Shown here: one piece after another, positions 23,790 through 38,299 of the stretch
How positions within the stretch are numbered: the stretch's first letter is position 1
How the letters are laid out: every line of letters starts with the position of its first letter
Origin: Epiperipatus broadwayi
Taxonomy: Eukaryota > Onychophora > Udeonychophora > Euonychophora > Peripatidae
Assembly (NCBI GenBank): GCA_028023455.1
Contig: JAQFVV010013063.1
Coordinates: 1 to 64,000 of the forward strand
Direction: 5' to 3'
DNA length: 64,000 nt
Program-made: the position numbers and the translations under genes
Notes under the pieces: model-generated
The model's input: only the letters and a program-made list of their open reading frames with translations
What the model was told of the DNA's origin: nothing
Database searches by the model: none

Positions 23790-25780
23790 ATTTCATTACA
23801 ATATATAATCAAAATTTTATTATTTATAACTTTAATGATTGAAAACTGAATAGTTATTTATTATTTGTGCATAATTAATTCAACAATAAATTCAAGTTGT
23901 TTATAATTAATTGGTATTTACTCTCATTCTTACCTACTAAACTTGATTAATTCAAGCTACAATTGCTTATTTTATTATTCTTAATTAATGTTTTTGTTTA
24001 GCCTTTTATTTGTTGTTATTTCAAAATCAAATAAAATTTTTTTTCAATGATTTGAGAGATTTATAGAAAATAAAAATTAGGAAATGTCAATTATGAAGAT
24101 AACTGGTAATTTTGCATTTGTATATAATGTTACACTTGCAACAATACACAATGATTTGCAATCAATTATTTGTGAATTATATTTCATCATATATAAGATA
24201 AACTGATGATTAAGCAGTTTTTAATATTTTATGAACCTTTTAAAAAACACATATAAAAAATGGACATATAGGGTACATAAATTATTTTTATTTAAGCCAT
24301 AGTATCAAGTTAAATATCTCAGTAATTTAAAATATTTGATATATCTCTCAATGTTAAAAAAAAAAAAAAAAAACATTTATAAATTTCATTAAGAAATGAT
24401 ATATATTAGGAAGCTATTATTTATGGTAATCAAAGGGTATTATCTTTTTATGGTACACTTTTGGCCTATTTACACAATCAGCTTTCAGATGGAAAACATA
24501 ACATACATGCAAAAGTGGCATCTGAAATGAAACAAATAAATAAATAGGAAAAAATAAGTGAAGTAATTATATTGTTGGGTTTTAAAACGCTTTAAGCAAA
24601 GTATCTTATGATCTATATATCATGGATTTTAAATTAAAGATGGCAAATATTATAAAGTAATATGGAAAACAACATGATATCAATTAATAAAACAATATAG
24701 AAAGAGTGAGTTAAAGTAATTGAAGCCAAAACTATGATTATGAATTTTATTATCAAGATTTGAAAATGAGTCAAAACACACACAAAAAATAAAATAATCA
24801 TTGTATTAGATTTATTTTCAACAAATAACCAACAAATAAAAAGCATTCTTGAAAATGGCTAATTTGAGAAGAAATGGAAATTTGCCAGAAAGGATAACGT
24901 GATTAAAAAATTCATTGGCTTATTATGACATCATCGATAAATTAAGATAACTTTACAAAAGAAAATTAATAATATTAAGGAATCTAGATAAAAAAATCCT
25001 TGGATCCTCATAGGCAATTATCATGATTTATTGTCTCGAGTAAATTAAGATACCGTTTTATTTTAATTAGAAAATAACGTTTTAGAGTTTGAACCATAAC
25101 AATAATTTAAAATCGGTTGAATACGATTTATTTTGTCTTAAAACTTTTCTAACACATAATAAGCAGTTTTAAAAGGCGCATTTTATTAGATAAAGGCTAA
25201 TAATATATATTTTGTAAAGTCATTATCTGTCTACAGACTAATAATGATTAGCTTATTTTGTGTAGCATTTTCTTTGCATTTACTTGTCTTATCTTAAAAT
25301 CACATTTTCAAAGTGATTATTTATCTTTGTAATTTTTGACCTATGACATACCACCAAAAATGTCTTTGTAAATAAATATTGATAATAATTGAAAAGAAAA
25401 GTTTAGGTATGGAGCTAATGGTTCTTCAATTTCTTTAATTGCAAGGAATTTAGGAAAATAAGGCAGTATTTCATTAAAAAAAAAATCTTTATTTTTATAA
25501 TCAGCATATTGATGCGTATATATGTACACGAATCTTCTCAATAATATATCTATATAATTAGTTAAAATAATTTTTATTTTGTGATTTTACATTATATATA
25601 TTTAAGAAATTTTCTAATAGTAATCTATATAACAACTTCCTCACTTATAGCATAAATTATATGGTTTTAATTAAAATTGGATATTTAAATAATTGGTAGA
25701 TTGAGAAGGGAAAGTTATGTAATTCATAAATTGTCTTTGATTCTTAGTACACAAATTAAATATAATATTCTGACAAAATT
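21601..25780. other. AT-rich stretch with simple repeats and a retroposon-like tail
   Basis: It contains (GA)n near 22219-22233 and a run of AACTCAAAGT-type decamers at 22596-22625. At 23160-23400 a less AT-rich segment is followed by GTAAATAAA and a run of A, resembling the 3' end of a retroposon on the plus strand. A pure (CT)n follows at 23745-23788 and poly(A) at 24355-24373. No gene is recognised. Confidence 0.5.
23745..23788. repeat. (CT)n microsatellite
   Basis: About 22 uninterrupted CT units. Confidence 0.98.
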
Positions 25781-25800
25781 AAAACAGAAGTAAACAATAA

Positions 25801-26788
25801 ACAAACTTTGTGATAAATGCTTAGCCAGAGAAAACATTTAAAATATCTGTCAGGATCCCCCCCCCCCCCCCCCAACCTCTAACCATGGTTTTGTGTTTTG
25901 GCAATCCTCAGAGAGGCGTTAGGATAGCTTCAGACATCAGATCTAAAAATAGCAAGCCAAAGCCAAGCATTTATCTAAAAGTTATCTATTGAATTGAAAA
26001 TCTGAATTTTTCCGGCACATATATCTCTTCAAACCCAGATATTCAACCCAAATAGCTGTATGGGGCTGAGAGATCTTCAGCCAAACTACATATTAGTAGT
26101 CTTAGCAATATAACATCACACAAAACTTAAAACAGAGACCATAAATAGTCAAATAAAAAATAGTCATATATCACATGACCCCATTCTCTTAAACTTGTAA
26201 CATATAAACAAAGAGCATTGCCAATTGCTCAACAAGCTTTGTGATAAATGCTTAGCCAGAGAAAGCATTTGAAATATCTCTGTCAGGAACCTATCCCCAA
26301 ACTTCTGATCATGGTTTCATGTTTTGGCAGTCCTCAGAAAGGCACTAGGGTAGGTTCATAAACCAGATATATCTATTTGGCTGAAGCCCTATATAGATAT
26401 TTGGGTTGGATAACTGAGTTTGAGGACATGTAGATGTCTGAAAATTTCAGATTTTCCACTCAATAGATAACTTTTAGATAAATGCTGGTTTTGGGTTGGG
26501 CTGAAGATCTCTCAGCCCTATATAGTTATTTGAGTAGGATAACTGGGTTTGAGGACATGTAGGTGTCTGAAAATTTCAGATTTTCCACTCAATAGAGAAC
26601 TTTTAAATAAATGCTGGCTTTGGGTTGGTATTTTTAGATATAGTGTCTGAAGCTACCCTAGCACCTCTCTGAGGAGTGCTAAAGCACAAAACCATGGTCA
26701 GAGGTTAGGGGGAGGTTCCTGACAGAGATATTTTAAATGCTTTCTTTGGCTAAGCATTTATCATAAAGCTTGTTGAGCAATTGACAAT
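25801..26788. repeat. ~430-bp repeat: tandem plus inverted copies
   Basis: The landmark TTTGTGATAAATGCTTAGCC recurs at about 25807 and 26238 (period 431 bp). Its inverse ends the block at about 26755-26775. Thus there is one full plus unit (25801-26231), a partial plus unit (26232-26376) and an inverted unit (26377-26788). The inverted unit has an internal duplication: GTCTGAAAATTTCAGATTTT occurs twice, about 135 bp apart. A C homopolymer of 17 lies at 25857-25873. The same family recurs at 55975-56185 and 57679-57965. It has no coding capacity; a foldback element or dispersed satellite fits. Confidence 0.8.
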
Positions 26789-29700
26789 GCAGATCCAATT
26801 TTTTAAATTCACTATTTTCTTATTATATAGCATTTTATATTATCCCTATGACTTTATATTAAATATATTTTTAAATTCTAAAAAACATCATTTTATTATA
26901 TCTAGACATAAAATAAATACATACACACATTCAAAAGTTATATGTAGGTGAAATTTGTTTGCAAATGATTTTAAGTTGGATATAAATTACCGACTTTATG
27001 ATTATGTTGCAATCAATTTGATTTTAATAAAGGACATTTAACAATAACAGCCTCAGCAGAACTGGTAATTTAATTTTGTTAATGAATTTTTTTGCTATAT
27101 TTTAATTTTAACCATGATTTTATAATTTTGATACACATTTTTGGACTTGTCTTAAACTATGATTGCTTTTTTGGTCTCCCGTAGTAATGCTATATTCATA
27201 TTTATAATATAAATTGAAAATTTCTATTATTGTATAAAAAAAATTAAACAGATTGTTTTAAATATTGGACCAATGGGGTTTCTATCATAACATTTGTTAA
27301 AAATTATTAATTTATATATTGTTATTTTATATAATACAAATAATTCTACAAACAAAATAAAAATTAAATCATTTTTCACAGAAGAAAAATTCCTTATTAA
27401 CATTTGTTATGTATAGATTTTTTTATGCATCAATTTTAAATAATACTTTTCTGATCACAGAAGATTTTTATAATCACTACCATTAGTAATGCACATAAAA
27501 ATGTTATATATTCATAGTGTTAAATACATATTAACTAAGTTCATCATCTTCTCTATTATTTCCTATTTTATTATGACCATAATTCTAAGAGGCTATTATA
27601 TGATTGCTAAACTATTTTTATACCAGAAAATTACCAGTGATATAGGCCTTGACTTTAACTTTGCTCATATCACTCAATATTTTCCACTTTTACAAAGATG
27701 TTAAAATTAGTCAATATGTGAAAACCAGCTTATATTTTAACAAATTAACTATCTCACTCATAAAAAGCTACCTAATCATAAAGATATTAATATTAAGAAA
27801 CATCTAGGAATTGTTCTTGAATTAATGGAAATTATTTTACACTCAATAGAAAAGTTTAGTTACTATTATTAGTTTTACATATACTGTACTATCTTGGTTA
27901 GACATTGAATAGACATAGATGTATATATACAATAAAATGTTTAATTTTATAGGTTATTGATTTTATTGATTGTTGATTGTTTTGAAATCACAAAGTGATA
28001 TTATATCTAATTTGAAATTATTGAGGAAATATACAAAAAAATTTGTAATTTGATTTTTTATTTTATCTTTTTAAAAAAAACTCACAATTTGATTTTTTCT
28101 CTCTTTTTATCTTTACATAAATAATATGCTATAGATATAATGTCCCTATTTTAACTTTATGACCAATTGAACCAAATTATTTCATTTTTTGACCAATTCA
28201 CTCCCTAGTGAATTTTTTTGTAAGTATTATACATCAAAATGCATGTAAAATGGTATATTTTAGTATAATAATTTGTTTTTCAAAAATTCTGCGCTAAAAT
28301 GTGGAAAATTCAAAATTCCCACTCTTACAATAGACATAAGCCCCATACTGAGATGTTCAGCCATTGTCTCTTGCCAAGGCTATAAAATATTCAGCATTTT
28401 ATGACATTGCAGTTTCCAATGATGCAAAAACATGTTTATTTGCAAATTTATTATGGTTTTAAATTTTTTTTTTAAAAATAATTTGCACTATATTTATTAG
28501 ATATCAAGAAATATAAATTATTAATAACTTATTGTGACTTGAAATACTTTATTTTCAAAAAATATAATGTTACATTAGCAGCTAACATAAATATGGCCTC
28601 AAACAAATTAAAAAATTCTAGCTTTGACAGTAAACAATCTACGTTATATTTAAAGTAAGAAAATATCGTAATTTAGCAATAAATATTCAAAAAAATTAAA
28701 ATTTTAAAGCATAATTTGTTAGATATAAGAGAAATAAATAAATATTCATTCACATTTTTATTAAATAATCAGAAACAAAAAATATTTCATTGGTTTTATA
28801 AACTGAAAATAATCTTTCTAAAAATGATGACATGTAACATTTTTTATTTTGATCGAAATCTCATTTTTTTAATATTTACAGAAACAAAATGTGAACATTT
28901 AAAAATTTTTCAGTAGTAAACAAAAATATCTATCAAATGAAGTCAAATTTATTATTTTCTGAAAAGAAATAACCATTTTATCATATATTTTACATTGATG
29001 TGTGAGACAAAGAAAAACATCAGAAATGCTGAAATGCATGAGGCATGGTGCTGCAATTTGAAACAGTTATAAGTCATTTAAAGTTAAAGGTCTGCATTTT
29101 GTTTCAAGAGTTAAAATAATATATTTACCTATATATTTTTATAACAATAAGTTTTAATAAGTAAAAAAACAAATTACATTTTTACATGTGTGTGTAAATA
29201 TATATATATGCATTTTTATGTTATTGTTTAAATACAAGATATAAGATTTTAAGATTACAGATATTTTAAAGATAATATTTGTTATTCAATAATATATTAT
29301 TTGTAACAGTATATTAAAATTAACAAATGTATTTTTTAAAGAAAGAATAAAAGTCATTGTTATAATTTTGTTTATTATTTTAAAAAAGAAGACAATGTCA
29401 GAGACACTGGTCTTTTTGTAAAAGAGATAAAATCATTAAAAGAAAATAATGATTCTGTTAAAATAAAGGAAGTAAATTTGAGTTATAAGTTGGTGATGGT
29501 ATCTTAGTTGATGACTTCATTAATATGTAAATAAAAAATAATGTAAGTAGCCTATGCATTCACTTGGAAACATCTTATTTTTTGTTCTTTTCTCCTTCTT
29601 GATCACTTCAGTAATCAGTTATTCTGTAATAGATATATTTTGTAATAAATATACTTAAATTTTTTTTAAATAAAGTAACCTGAAGAAAAGATAAACAAAA

Positions 29701-31817
29701 GTTTGATGTTTATTTCTAGGACAAAATGTAAATATATTTGAACAGTTTTAAAATAACAGCTAAAATAGGATTTATTATTTGAAGGCATTCAGAAGAAAAT
29801 TGAAAAAAAAAATGCTTACTCAAAATTTAAAGTGAATATATGCATGCACATTTATTAGATATACAAATTCCAATAAACAAATTAATGATATGCCAAGGGT
29901 TTAAAATAATATTAATCAATTAATGGAATAATTATTTTCTAAAAGAATGCTGGATAAGTTTGACTTGATACATGCTTATATAGTATACCTTATGCCAACT
30001 AATGGGATAAGTAAGTTATTGAAGTGTTGATCATGCACGCTCTTCCGATCGTGCCTATATCAAATGCTCACTGATTATTAATGTGCTAAGGATAAAATGA
30101 AAATTTCAACAAATTGGAATAATTAATAGCTACAAATTTGATAAATTTTAACCATGTATGTTAATACCTACATGCATTTGCATTTATATATGTGTGCCAG
30201 TGAACTAATAATTGACAATGATATATGATAATAACTTCAAATGTGATAGTTATCATTCTAAAGAAATAATATGCATTAAAATCTTATCAGAAAATATTAA
30301 TAATTAGTTTAATAAATAAACTCCAAATATTCTAAAGAAACATTCTCTTTTCTTGAATTATTGTACTTCAAAATATTGGATTCTCTTGATGGATTTGGGA
30401 ACTTGATAAAAAGTACTTAAAGAGCAGAACTTCTGGTGATAAATATTAATCACTATTAACACAGAATGTATGGTCTATTTATAATTTATTATATGTAATT
30501 ATTTGATTTTATAGCATTATTTTAAAAAGGTTATATAACATATGTTTATGTGAGGGTGAATATCTAAATGGGCACTTAACTAAAAGAAAATACTAATAGT
30601 TCTAAATGTTATATTTAATAATTATGATATATTTTATTTAATAATTTGTTTTGGTTTGTTTGGTGAATGTTCAGTAGGAAAATCGGAAGAAGTTACGTAT
30701 TTTTTTCCATATATTTTTCTATATTATCTATTTGAAATTAATAGGTAAATTTATATTTCCCTTTGATTTGAAAAGAATATTTATATCTAGCACCACTTTG
30801 ATAGTTCAAACAAATACAATGTTATATGATATCTCAATTTAAATTACCATAATATATTTATTAATTTTCTATTGTTCACTTTGTAAATAAATTATTATTA
30901 TTACTTATTAAAACTAAAATATGAGTCTCATTTAAGTCAACAGGTATATGATATAGCAAATATTATTTATAGTTTTATTATAAACAAAAATACATAAGAT
31001 GTAATTACAAAGTAATGTAAATCTTATTATTATAATAGAATCCAGTAATGAATAAAAAGTAATCTAAGATTTTCATGAACAATCATTGGTATTAAAGCTA
31101 TTAATAAGTTCTTGTAATAAAATTTTATATAATCATTAAGTTTAATATCTTCATACATTTTGAGTTCAATATAAATTTTCCACAACAGCAAAAAGCTTAT
31201 TTATAACTGAATACTAATGTAAATATATTAATAAATTTAAATATTATTTCAACATTGATTTTGGATTATTTTATTAATAAAATCTAGTTATTCTTTGCTC
31301 ATTTTATTCTATTACAGATTTGATTCATTTAACTAGTGAAGCATTATTAATTTTAACTAGTATATTTATTTCATTATATTTTTGTACTAAACAATTAATA
31401 CTAATTCAAATTTTAATTTTACAATTTATGGGAAATATAAAGTCAATAGCCCATGTGATCAATTTATTTTATTATAGCTCATAATATCCATGTGTTAATA
31501 TTTTATTATAATAAAGGATTAATTAAATCTTTTCTAATTTTGTGCTATTTTATATTTAGTCTGTTCAAAGATTTAGGGCATTAATAAGAGTTAGCATCCT
31601 CATAGTTTTAATTTTGTATCGGTAAAAATTTGATGTTTAGAGCTAAGGCATACAAATTGAATCTCTTTATTTCTCTTGTCTCATTTTATAGAATTACAGA
31701 TTTTGGCATTTTTAATTTGTGTCTTTAAAGCGTCTCTTCCTCTTGTTCATTCTATGCCGTTACAATACATAAATATTTGGTTTATTATATATGATTGTTT
31801 CAATAATTATTTTATGA

Positions 31818-31849
<32 letters not shown>

Positions 31850-34404
31850 GAATAATTATTAGGAAAAGAACTGAAAACTTTCAATTATAGAGGTAGCAAA
31901 TCAAAAAAGTTTTGAAAGCATTGATCTAAATCAACATTGTCATTCTTTTCTAAAATTACAATTCTTAATTATATTTTTATTCTAATTGTATGTAGTTATT
32001 ATTACGGCAAACAAATGAAAATGAGTATCTTTTACATTGCAATTTTTTTAAAGATTGCCAATATATGCTTTTAATGATGAGATTAGATGTTCTTAAATTT
32101 ACTAATGCTTCAAATTAAAAAGAAAAGACCATTTAATTTGAAACCTTTGCAATTAATTGAAAGTCATAAAATAGATTTAATACATTTAATTAGATTTTTT
32201 GATACTAAGTTTTTGTTTTAAAATTTAAATCATTAATAATTTACTTTATCCGAAAATTTTCTATTGGAAATTGATGATAATTGGTTTTCATTTAATTACA
32301 GAATTAAAACTGCTTTATAATTTAAAATATATTGATGAATTTAAATATTTTATTTAATTTACATATTTAAAATAAATCAAAATTTAATCAGCTCATACAT
32401 TTCAAACGTTAAGGATAAGAGCAATATTTATATAATGTATTTCTGTAAATAATCTTATTAAAAAAGCAATTAATCATTCTTTAGAATTGATTGTATTTTC
32501 TATTAAAGGTTTTCTGTGTCATCTAACTATTGAAAAAATATTTTTCAAGACTGGTAAAACTATACAAGAGACCATAAAAAAACCGTCACTAAGTTACAAT
32601 AAATTTTAATTCTATCAAATGCTTTAGCAAATATCTATGATTGAAATATTTAAAAAAAACATATGTAATCTAACCTTTATTTGCAATATGTTGTCAACAT
32701 GGGTGGGACAAGAGTCTTGGCCTCAGAGCGGCCTTTGAGCATTCCATCATCGGATTTTCAATTGGATGGACGGTTGAAGAGTTGGAGTGTGGAGTGGATT
32801 GAAGCATGTCCATTAAAGTATGAGGTTTGGCTATCTTAATATATATCTGAGCACTTATAGCATATATGTGTAAAGATGGTAATCTGGACCAACTGATGAT
32901 TGCTTGTTTAGCATGAAATACATATATTGGTGATTATTTCACTTTTCAACATATATGTGTTAAGTGTATCAGTGTTATGAGATGGTGTGGAGAGTGGTGG
33001 GTGGTGTGAAAGTCTGTGATAATATACCATATTTCAATTAATACATTGAAATTAAAATTTTGTATTCTATATTGTAACAGCGATAATATATTAAATTACC
33101 ATGTTAAGATATTTCTATGATTGCTAAGCAGCTATTATTGTCAAGATTAATATCTTTTTCTTAATATCAACATAATAAAAAAACTGATCTCAAATTACAT
33201 GTTTTTCATTTAACAAATAATTGTCTGACATCATACATAGAATATTTCGGGAAAAGTTTTATTGTATTGTTTTAAAGATTGTGTTATTTGGTGTTATAGT
33301 AGACAAAAAAATCACATTTTCTTAAAACATGAACAATGCCTGCTCACTGTTATGAAGCAGGCTTTAAGGATCTGTTATTGAAGTCTTTAATTTGAAAAAA
33401 AACAAGGCCAATAAAAAACTTTTTATATAAATATTTTAGACTTTTGGAGAATGCTAGTAGATTTTTTCCCTCAAAAAGTTTGATTAAATGGCTTTTATCT
33501 AATGCAAAAAGTTTATATCTATCATTATCAATGTCTATTGAGTAAGAAACAATAACATAAATGCTTTTTATCAAAAGTTTGATTGTTATTTATTATATAC
33601 TGATGATATTGAATTTTGTAAAATTAATGCAATATAATTTGTATGGTTTGATAGAAGAAATGAAAAGAAATATTAATATGTACAATAAAACTACACTACA
33701 GATTTGTTTTTAATTTCTTTTTTTAACATATATTTTTTTATTTATTTCCTTATTTATTAATATTCTTTGTCTTTTTTTTTATCACTGCAATAATTGTTCA
33801 ATTAAAGAGTAAACTTATTGCTTCTAAGAATAAAAATTGAGAAATTCATAATTGCTATTATCAGTACTACATAAAAAATAAATTTATCTTATTACATTGA
33901 TTATTTGTGAATTAAATACATAAGATAGACGCTGAATTATATTTAAAAAAACTTAAAAATATGAAAAATTTTATAATTATACTTTATTCCAGATTTTTTT
34001 CTGTTTAGTACTCATAACTTTCTCATTATATTCATAGAAATAGATATATATTTTTGTCTACTTTTAAATATTTGCTAATTTTCTTCAATTTTTAATATTG
34101 CTATTTACATAATATAATTTAAACAGTTAAGTGCAGTCTTTAATTTTATAAGCAATGGAATAAAAATCACATGATGTCCAACTAATCTATTAAAGTAGAT
34201 AAATATCTTATGTATAAAATAAATTTCCTTTACAGAAACTAATTAATTATACTATATTCTTGATACATGTACATATGTATAATTTCTAACCCATGACATA
34301 GTGTCATCTATAGATTCATAAAGTTTGACAAATATTTGTTCAAACATGTCATGTGATACCATTTTCATATCTATAATAATTTTATCATGTGATACCATTT
34401 TCTT

Positions 34405-34406
<2 letters not shown>
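26789..34406. other. Long AT-rich stretch without a recognised gene
   Basis: No open frame resembles a protein family. Points of note: (TG)n/(TA)n near 29189-29210; an adapter-like 14-mer at 30037-30050; (AC)n(AT)n at 31817-31849; and a less AT-rich segment at 32695-33010 rich in TGGAGTG-like words on the plus strand, possibly an old element. The rest is AT-rich filler. Confidence 0.5.

Positions 34407-34476
<70 letters not shown>
34407..34476. repeat. (AAT)n microsatellite
   Basis: About 23 uninterrupted trinucleotide units. Confidence 0.98.
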
Positions 34477-34755
34477 TTTTTATCGTATTTATTGTAATAA
34501 ATAATAATCATTCTAACATAATAAGAGGCACAATTTAAATTTTTATTAGCTTATTACAGAGGTGACATTATTATTTAAATCGAATATCTTATAAAATGAT
34601 TTTCAAATTTCAATATGTCATCCCATATGTTAAATTTTTAAAATTTTGTATATAAACACACACACACACACTATATTAAACTTTGGTAAAAGGATATGTT
34701 ATAAAAACATAGATATAAATATTCAAATTTGCATATATTTGTTTATCTGGATAAT

Positions 34756-34871
34756 GATTTCTTTATTCTTTATAATCTAAAGCTAAATGCACTTTCAATG
34801 AAGTTTACCATAATCATCAAGAACTTAATTTAAAGTGCACTCAGTCTTAGATTATAAAGAAGAAAGAAATC
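34756..34871. repeat. Isolated long stem-loop
   Basis: The 40-nt arms 34756-34795 and 34832-34871 are inverted copies around a 36-nt loop. Fully paired blocks are GATTTCTTT with AAAGAAATC, TTCTTTATAATCTAA with its complement, and TGCACTTT with AAAGTGCA; mismatches are few and clustered. Size and shape would suit a microRNA precursor or a small MITE; the sequence alone does not decide. Confidence 0.6.
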
Positions 34872-35489
34872 ACTGTATGTAAATTTGTTCTACAAATACA
34901 AATGAAGGGGAAATTCAAGATTTTAAATATATGAATAAATGATTTAAAGTAAAATTAATAAAGCAATTTTTGTCATTTTTAAAAAAGATCTAAAACAGTT
35001 AAAATAATTTTAAATGTACTACTCAAAGGTTTATTTTTGTACATGTACAGTTATTCTCTATTTATTTTATCAGTTTAAAATTTAAAGAAGTACTACTTTA
35101 AAAGTTATAATGTAAAGTTATCATTTTAATTTTAAAATAAATAGATTATGAAGATAAATCAATCAATAAATAAAGTAAAAGTGATTTATATTAATGTTTA
35201 TATAGTTTAAATTTATTGGAAATTATTATTTTTATTTGAAATAATTGATAAATATTATTTCGTAATTTCAAGGTTTATTTATAAAGATCAATGTAACTTC
35301 TTCATATGCAAATTCTTGCAAACAAAAATATGCATGTGCCAGTTTAAACAATGGAAATTTGACATGAATTAGAGTTCAAATTAAGAACTTTATTTCACAT
35401 ATATTATAACACAGCAAATGTACAATCACTTTTTCTTTTAAAAATATATATTCTACAATAATATTAGCAAATTAAAAAACCTTCTCCTT

Positions 35490-35610
35490 TTTCTTTTCAA
35501 AAACTTTATTTTCTTTTATATTTATATAATACAAAACTCCAACGTTTCAACTGTTTTTATCTTCATACAGTCATTTTCAAGGTATATCTCTCCCACTGCT
35601 ATTTTTTATT
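35490..35610 (-). mobile_element. Possible Penelope-like terminal fragment
   Basis: On the minus strand, CTTGAAAATGACTGTATGAA is followed by GTTGAAACGTTGGAG, an arrangement (a GAAAATGAC-like word followed by GAAACGTTG) that I associate with Penelope-like element ends. No coding part is attached, and the surrounding 35000-36240 is otherwise AT-rich. Confidence 0.3.
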
Positions 35611-36289
35611 ACTCTTTCTTTCACATTATTTCATTGTCAAACTGATGATGACATTAAATCTGATGTTAATAAGAATTTATAAATAAAACTAACCTGAATA
35701 AATCTAACCTTTTTTTTAGATTTACTTGCTAAGCATTAACTGTGAATTTGTGTGTAAAATATAGCTGTATTGTATAATCATCATTTAAAAATGGTAAGCT
35801 AGAAATATTATACAAAACATTCACCTTAGTGGCAAATATTTATTCTTTGGAGTCAAATAAATAAAATCTATGAAATAACAGATAAATAAGAATTCACAAA
35901 TTAATGGAAACAACATGTTTTAAAACTTTAAGTCTGTTAAAATGCCTAAAGAATGCATTTAATTTTCAACTTCATAATCTACCTGATAAAAGGAGAAAAG
36001 ACTTATTTTGGAAATTACTTATTGTACAAACACCTAACAGTGGTTTCATTGTTAATTCTTTATTCATCCAAGAGCACTTTGGTGCAATGCAGTTAGACAT
36101 TAAATGGTTTTTATGATTTGGTCACAAAAAAGATATTTTAGTTGCCTAATATTTCAAATGAATATCATACTTTTAGAGATTTACTGGTTAATACTTTTAT
36201 AATTTGTTTTTTTTTTAGTAATTTTTTGGAGGTGTCAGCTTCAATCATAGCCAAATATTAATTTGTGAGTCTTTTCTAGTTAGAGATTG

Positions 36290-37980
36290 ACTATTATATA
36301 TAGAAAGATGATTATTATTGTGTCTTTTGGCATTTCAAATAATTTATCAATGGGAATGAGTTGAATGCTGCCTCAATGTGCAACTGCATTATAATCAGTG
36401 TGTATTATTTTGTTTTTTACTGATTCCTTAGTTATTTTGTGCAAGTGCACCTTGGCCAATGGATGAGCTTTTTTGGTATATTGAGCTGGTGATAATATGC
36501 GGAGTATGTGTAGTTTTATTTCTCCTTTATTGCTCTTTCTAAAATTTATATTCACAAATAACCCATTGAGATTGGTTTTAGAATGGATAAAGATGAAAAT
36601 GCAGATGGCTTTTGGTAAATAAAACCATTGCAATTAAATATAGGCTTCATAAGTTATAAATTTTTTGTGATACATAATTGGCAAGATTTCAGAAGTATTT
36701 AACTCTGAAGTAGCTAAGATGGGTGACAATAAATTTGGAAATGCTTTGGGAACATGGAAGGTACATTTTTGATATTAGCTGGATAGAAAGGTCAGTTTTA
36801 GTAATTGGTGTCTCTTTCAGTGATGCTAAACATATCTGCAGTTGGTGTGTACTTGTTTTAAAGTTTTGTTTGCAAATATTGATGTATTGGATCTATGATG
36901 TTATGTCCAGTTGTCACAGTGCTATCTATTTCAAGTGCAAAATGGCACTCTGACTGTGGAGGGTATTCTAATGCCTATTGAATGTATGCTTAGGTTCAGG
37001 TGTGCTGCTTCATAAGGAATATTTTATATTTTTTTTGTTATATATTACTTTACCATGTTGCAAGTATGTTATAGGCTTTGGTTAGTTTTCTAATGTGTAT
37101 ATGATTGTCTGCAGTGAGTCTTGAGATAGTTATTCATTTATGCAGATAGTCTGCCAGAGCCATAAATTGGGTGGAAGAACTTGACTAAGTGGTGATGTGA
37201 TTAATGGTGAATGAAAGTATGTTGGTGTATGCATCTACTTTTGTACTGGGTCAATTGACATTGTTTGAAGTTTGTGAAGCATTATGTCAGTTTGTGAGTA
37301 TAGAAATTTGATTGTGTGTGTTGGAAGAAGCACTTGTATAGTCTTCTTAAGGCCTATTGTTCAGTATTTATTTCTATAAGGAAGAGGGTAATAATTTGAG
37401 CAACATAGTCTGAGATGGTGAATGCACAGATTACAAAATAAAAAATGGTGCAACGCTGGTGAATAAAAACACAAATCTATGAGTGAAGTATGTTGATTGT
37501 TATCTAGTTGGATGGAATAAATCCTTCAGCACTCATAGGAGGCACTGTTTTTATTTAATGGATGGATCCCATTGGGAAATAAAAGTTTGATATGTCTTAT
37601 TGAAATTTATAAATATTATCAGATTAGATTGCGCAGAAAGCATTATATATATTAGATTGAATTTGATATTTTGATGATGGAGTTTTATTATGAGTAAAGT
37701 TAATATATATAATTTTAAAGGTAATTAAAAAGGCAGTTGTGGGATATAATTATGCCAGTTCCATCTGATACACTGATGATTCACTTTAGCAGACACAAAA
37801 AATGAAGAGATATTTTGATGAATCCAATTTGATAGCCACAATAAAATTTTTGTCTCCAACAGATTTAGTATGAGCAGTGCTATTGTATATATCCATTTGT
37901 TGAGATGAAGTAGTTTTGAGGTAGAATTTATTCCTCTAATATAGCAATCCTATTTTTATCCTCATATTTATTGTACAATC
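36290..37980 (-). pseudogene. LINE family C ORF2 remnant (endonuclease and RT N-part)
   Basis: The endonuclease C-half is recognised by comparison with copy 2: a GDFN-like block (here degraded to DFPMGSIH near 37575), then ISDYVAQIITL near 37400 where copy 2 has ILDHVPQIIIF. The RT start shows ILSPAQYTKKAHPLAKVHLH near 36490-36440, a variant of the AQYAKKG block of the LINE at 39.6-45.8 kb, followed by a degraded motif A. Frameshifts and stops are numerous. The catalytic RT aspartates are not preserved in this fragment. Confidence 0.55.
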
Positions 37981-38299
37981 TATATATTAGGCAGAAACAT
38001 TATTTATATATTTTGGAATTTCAAGGCCTTATTTTGAATTGCAGATGGAGGATGCTAATGTGTATGTAAATCCTTATCATATTTGTTATCAACTTATATT
38101 GATGCAGACTGCAGATGAGAGGTTAATGATAGATTTAAAGGGTGATCTGTGTATGAATGGCTGATATCCATATCTATTGCTTCATTTCCTTGGTTATTTA
38201 TTTTTGTTGGATTGTATTTTGGTTTTATTTTTTTTAATTTTTGGATTCATAGTTTTTAGGTGGCTATACTGACTTTCTTTTCACTCTAATGTACTTTCT

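Noticed and set aside
27489-27704. 71-codon hydrophobic frame as a membrane protein
   Set aside because: Composition is what random AT-rich DNA gives (I, F, Y, L, K); no conserved pattern or context.
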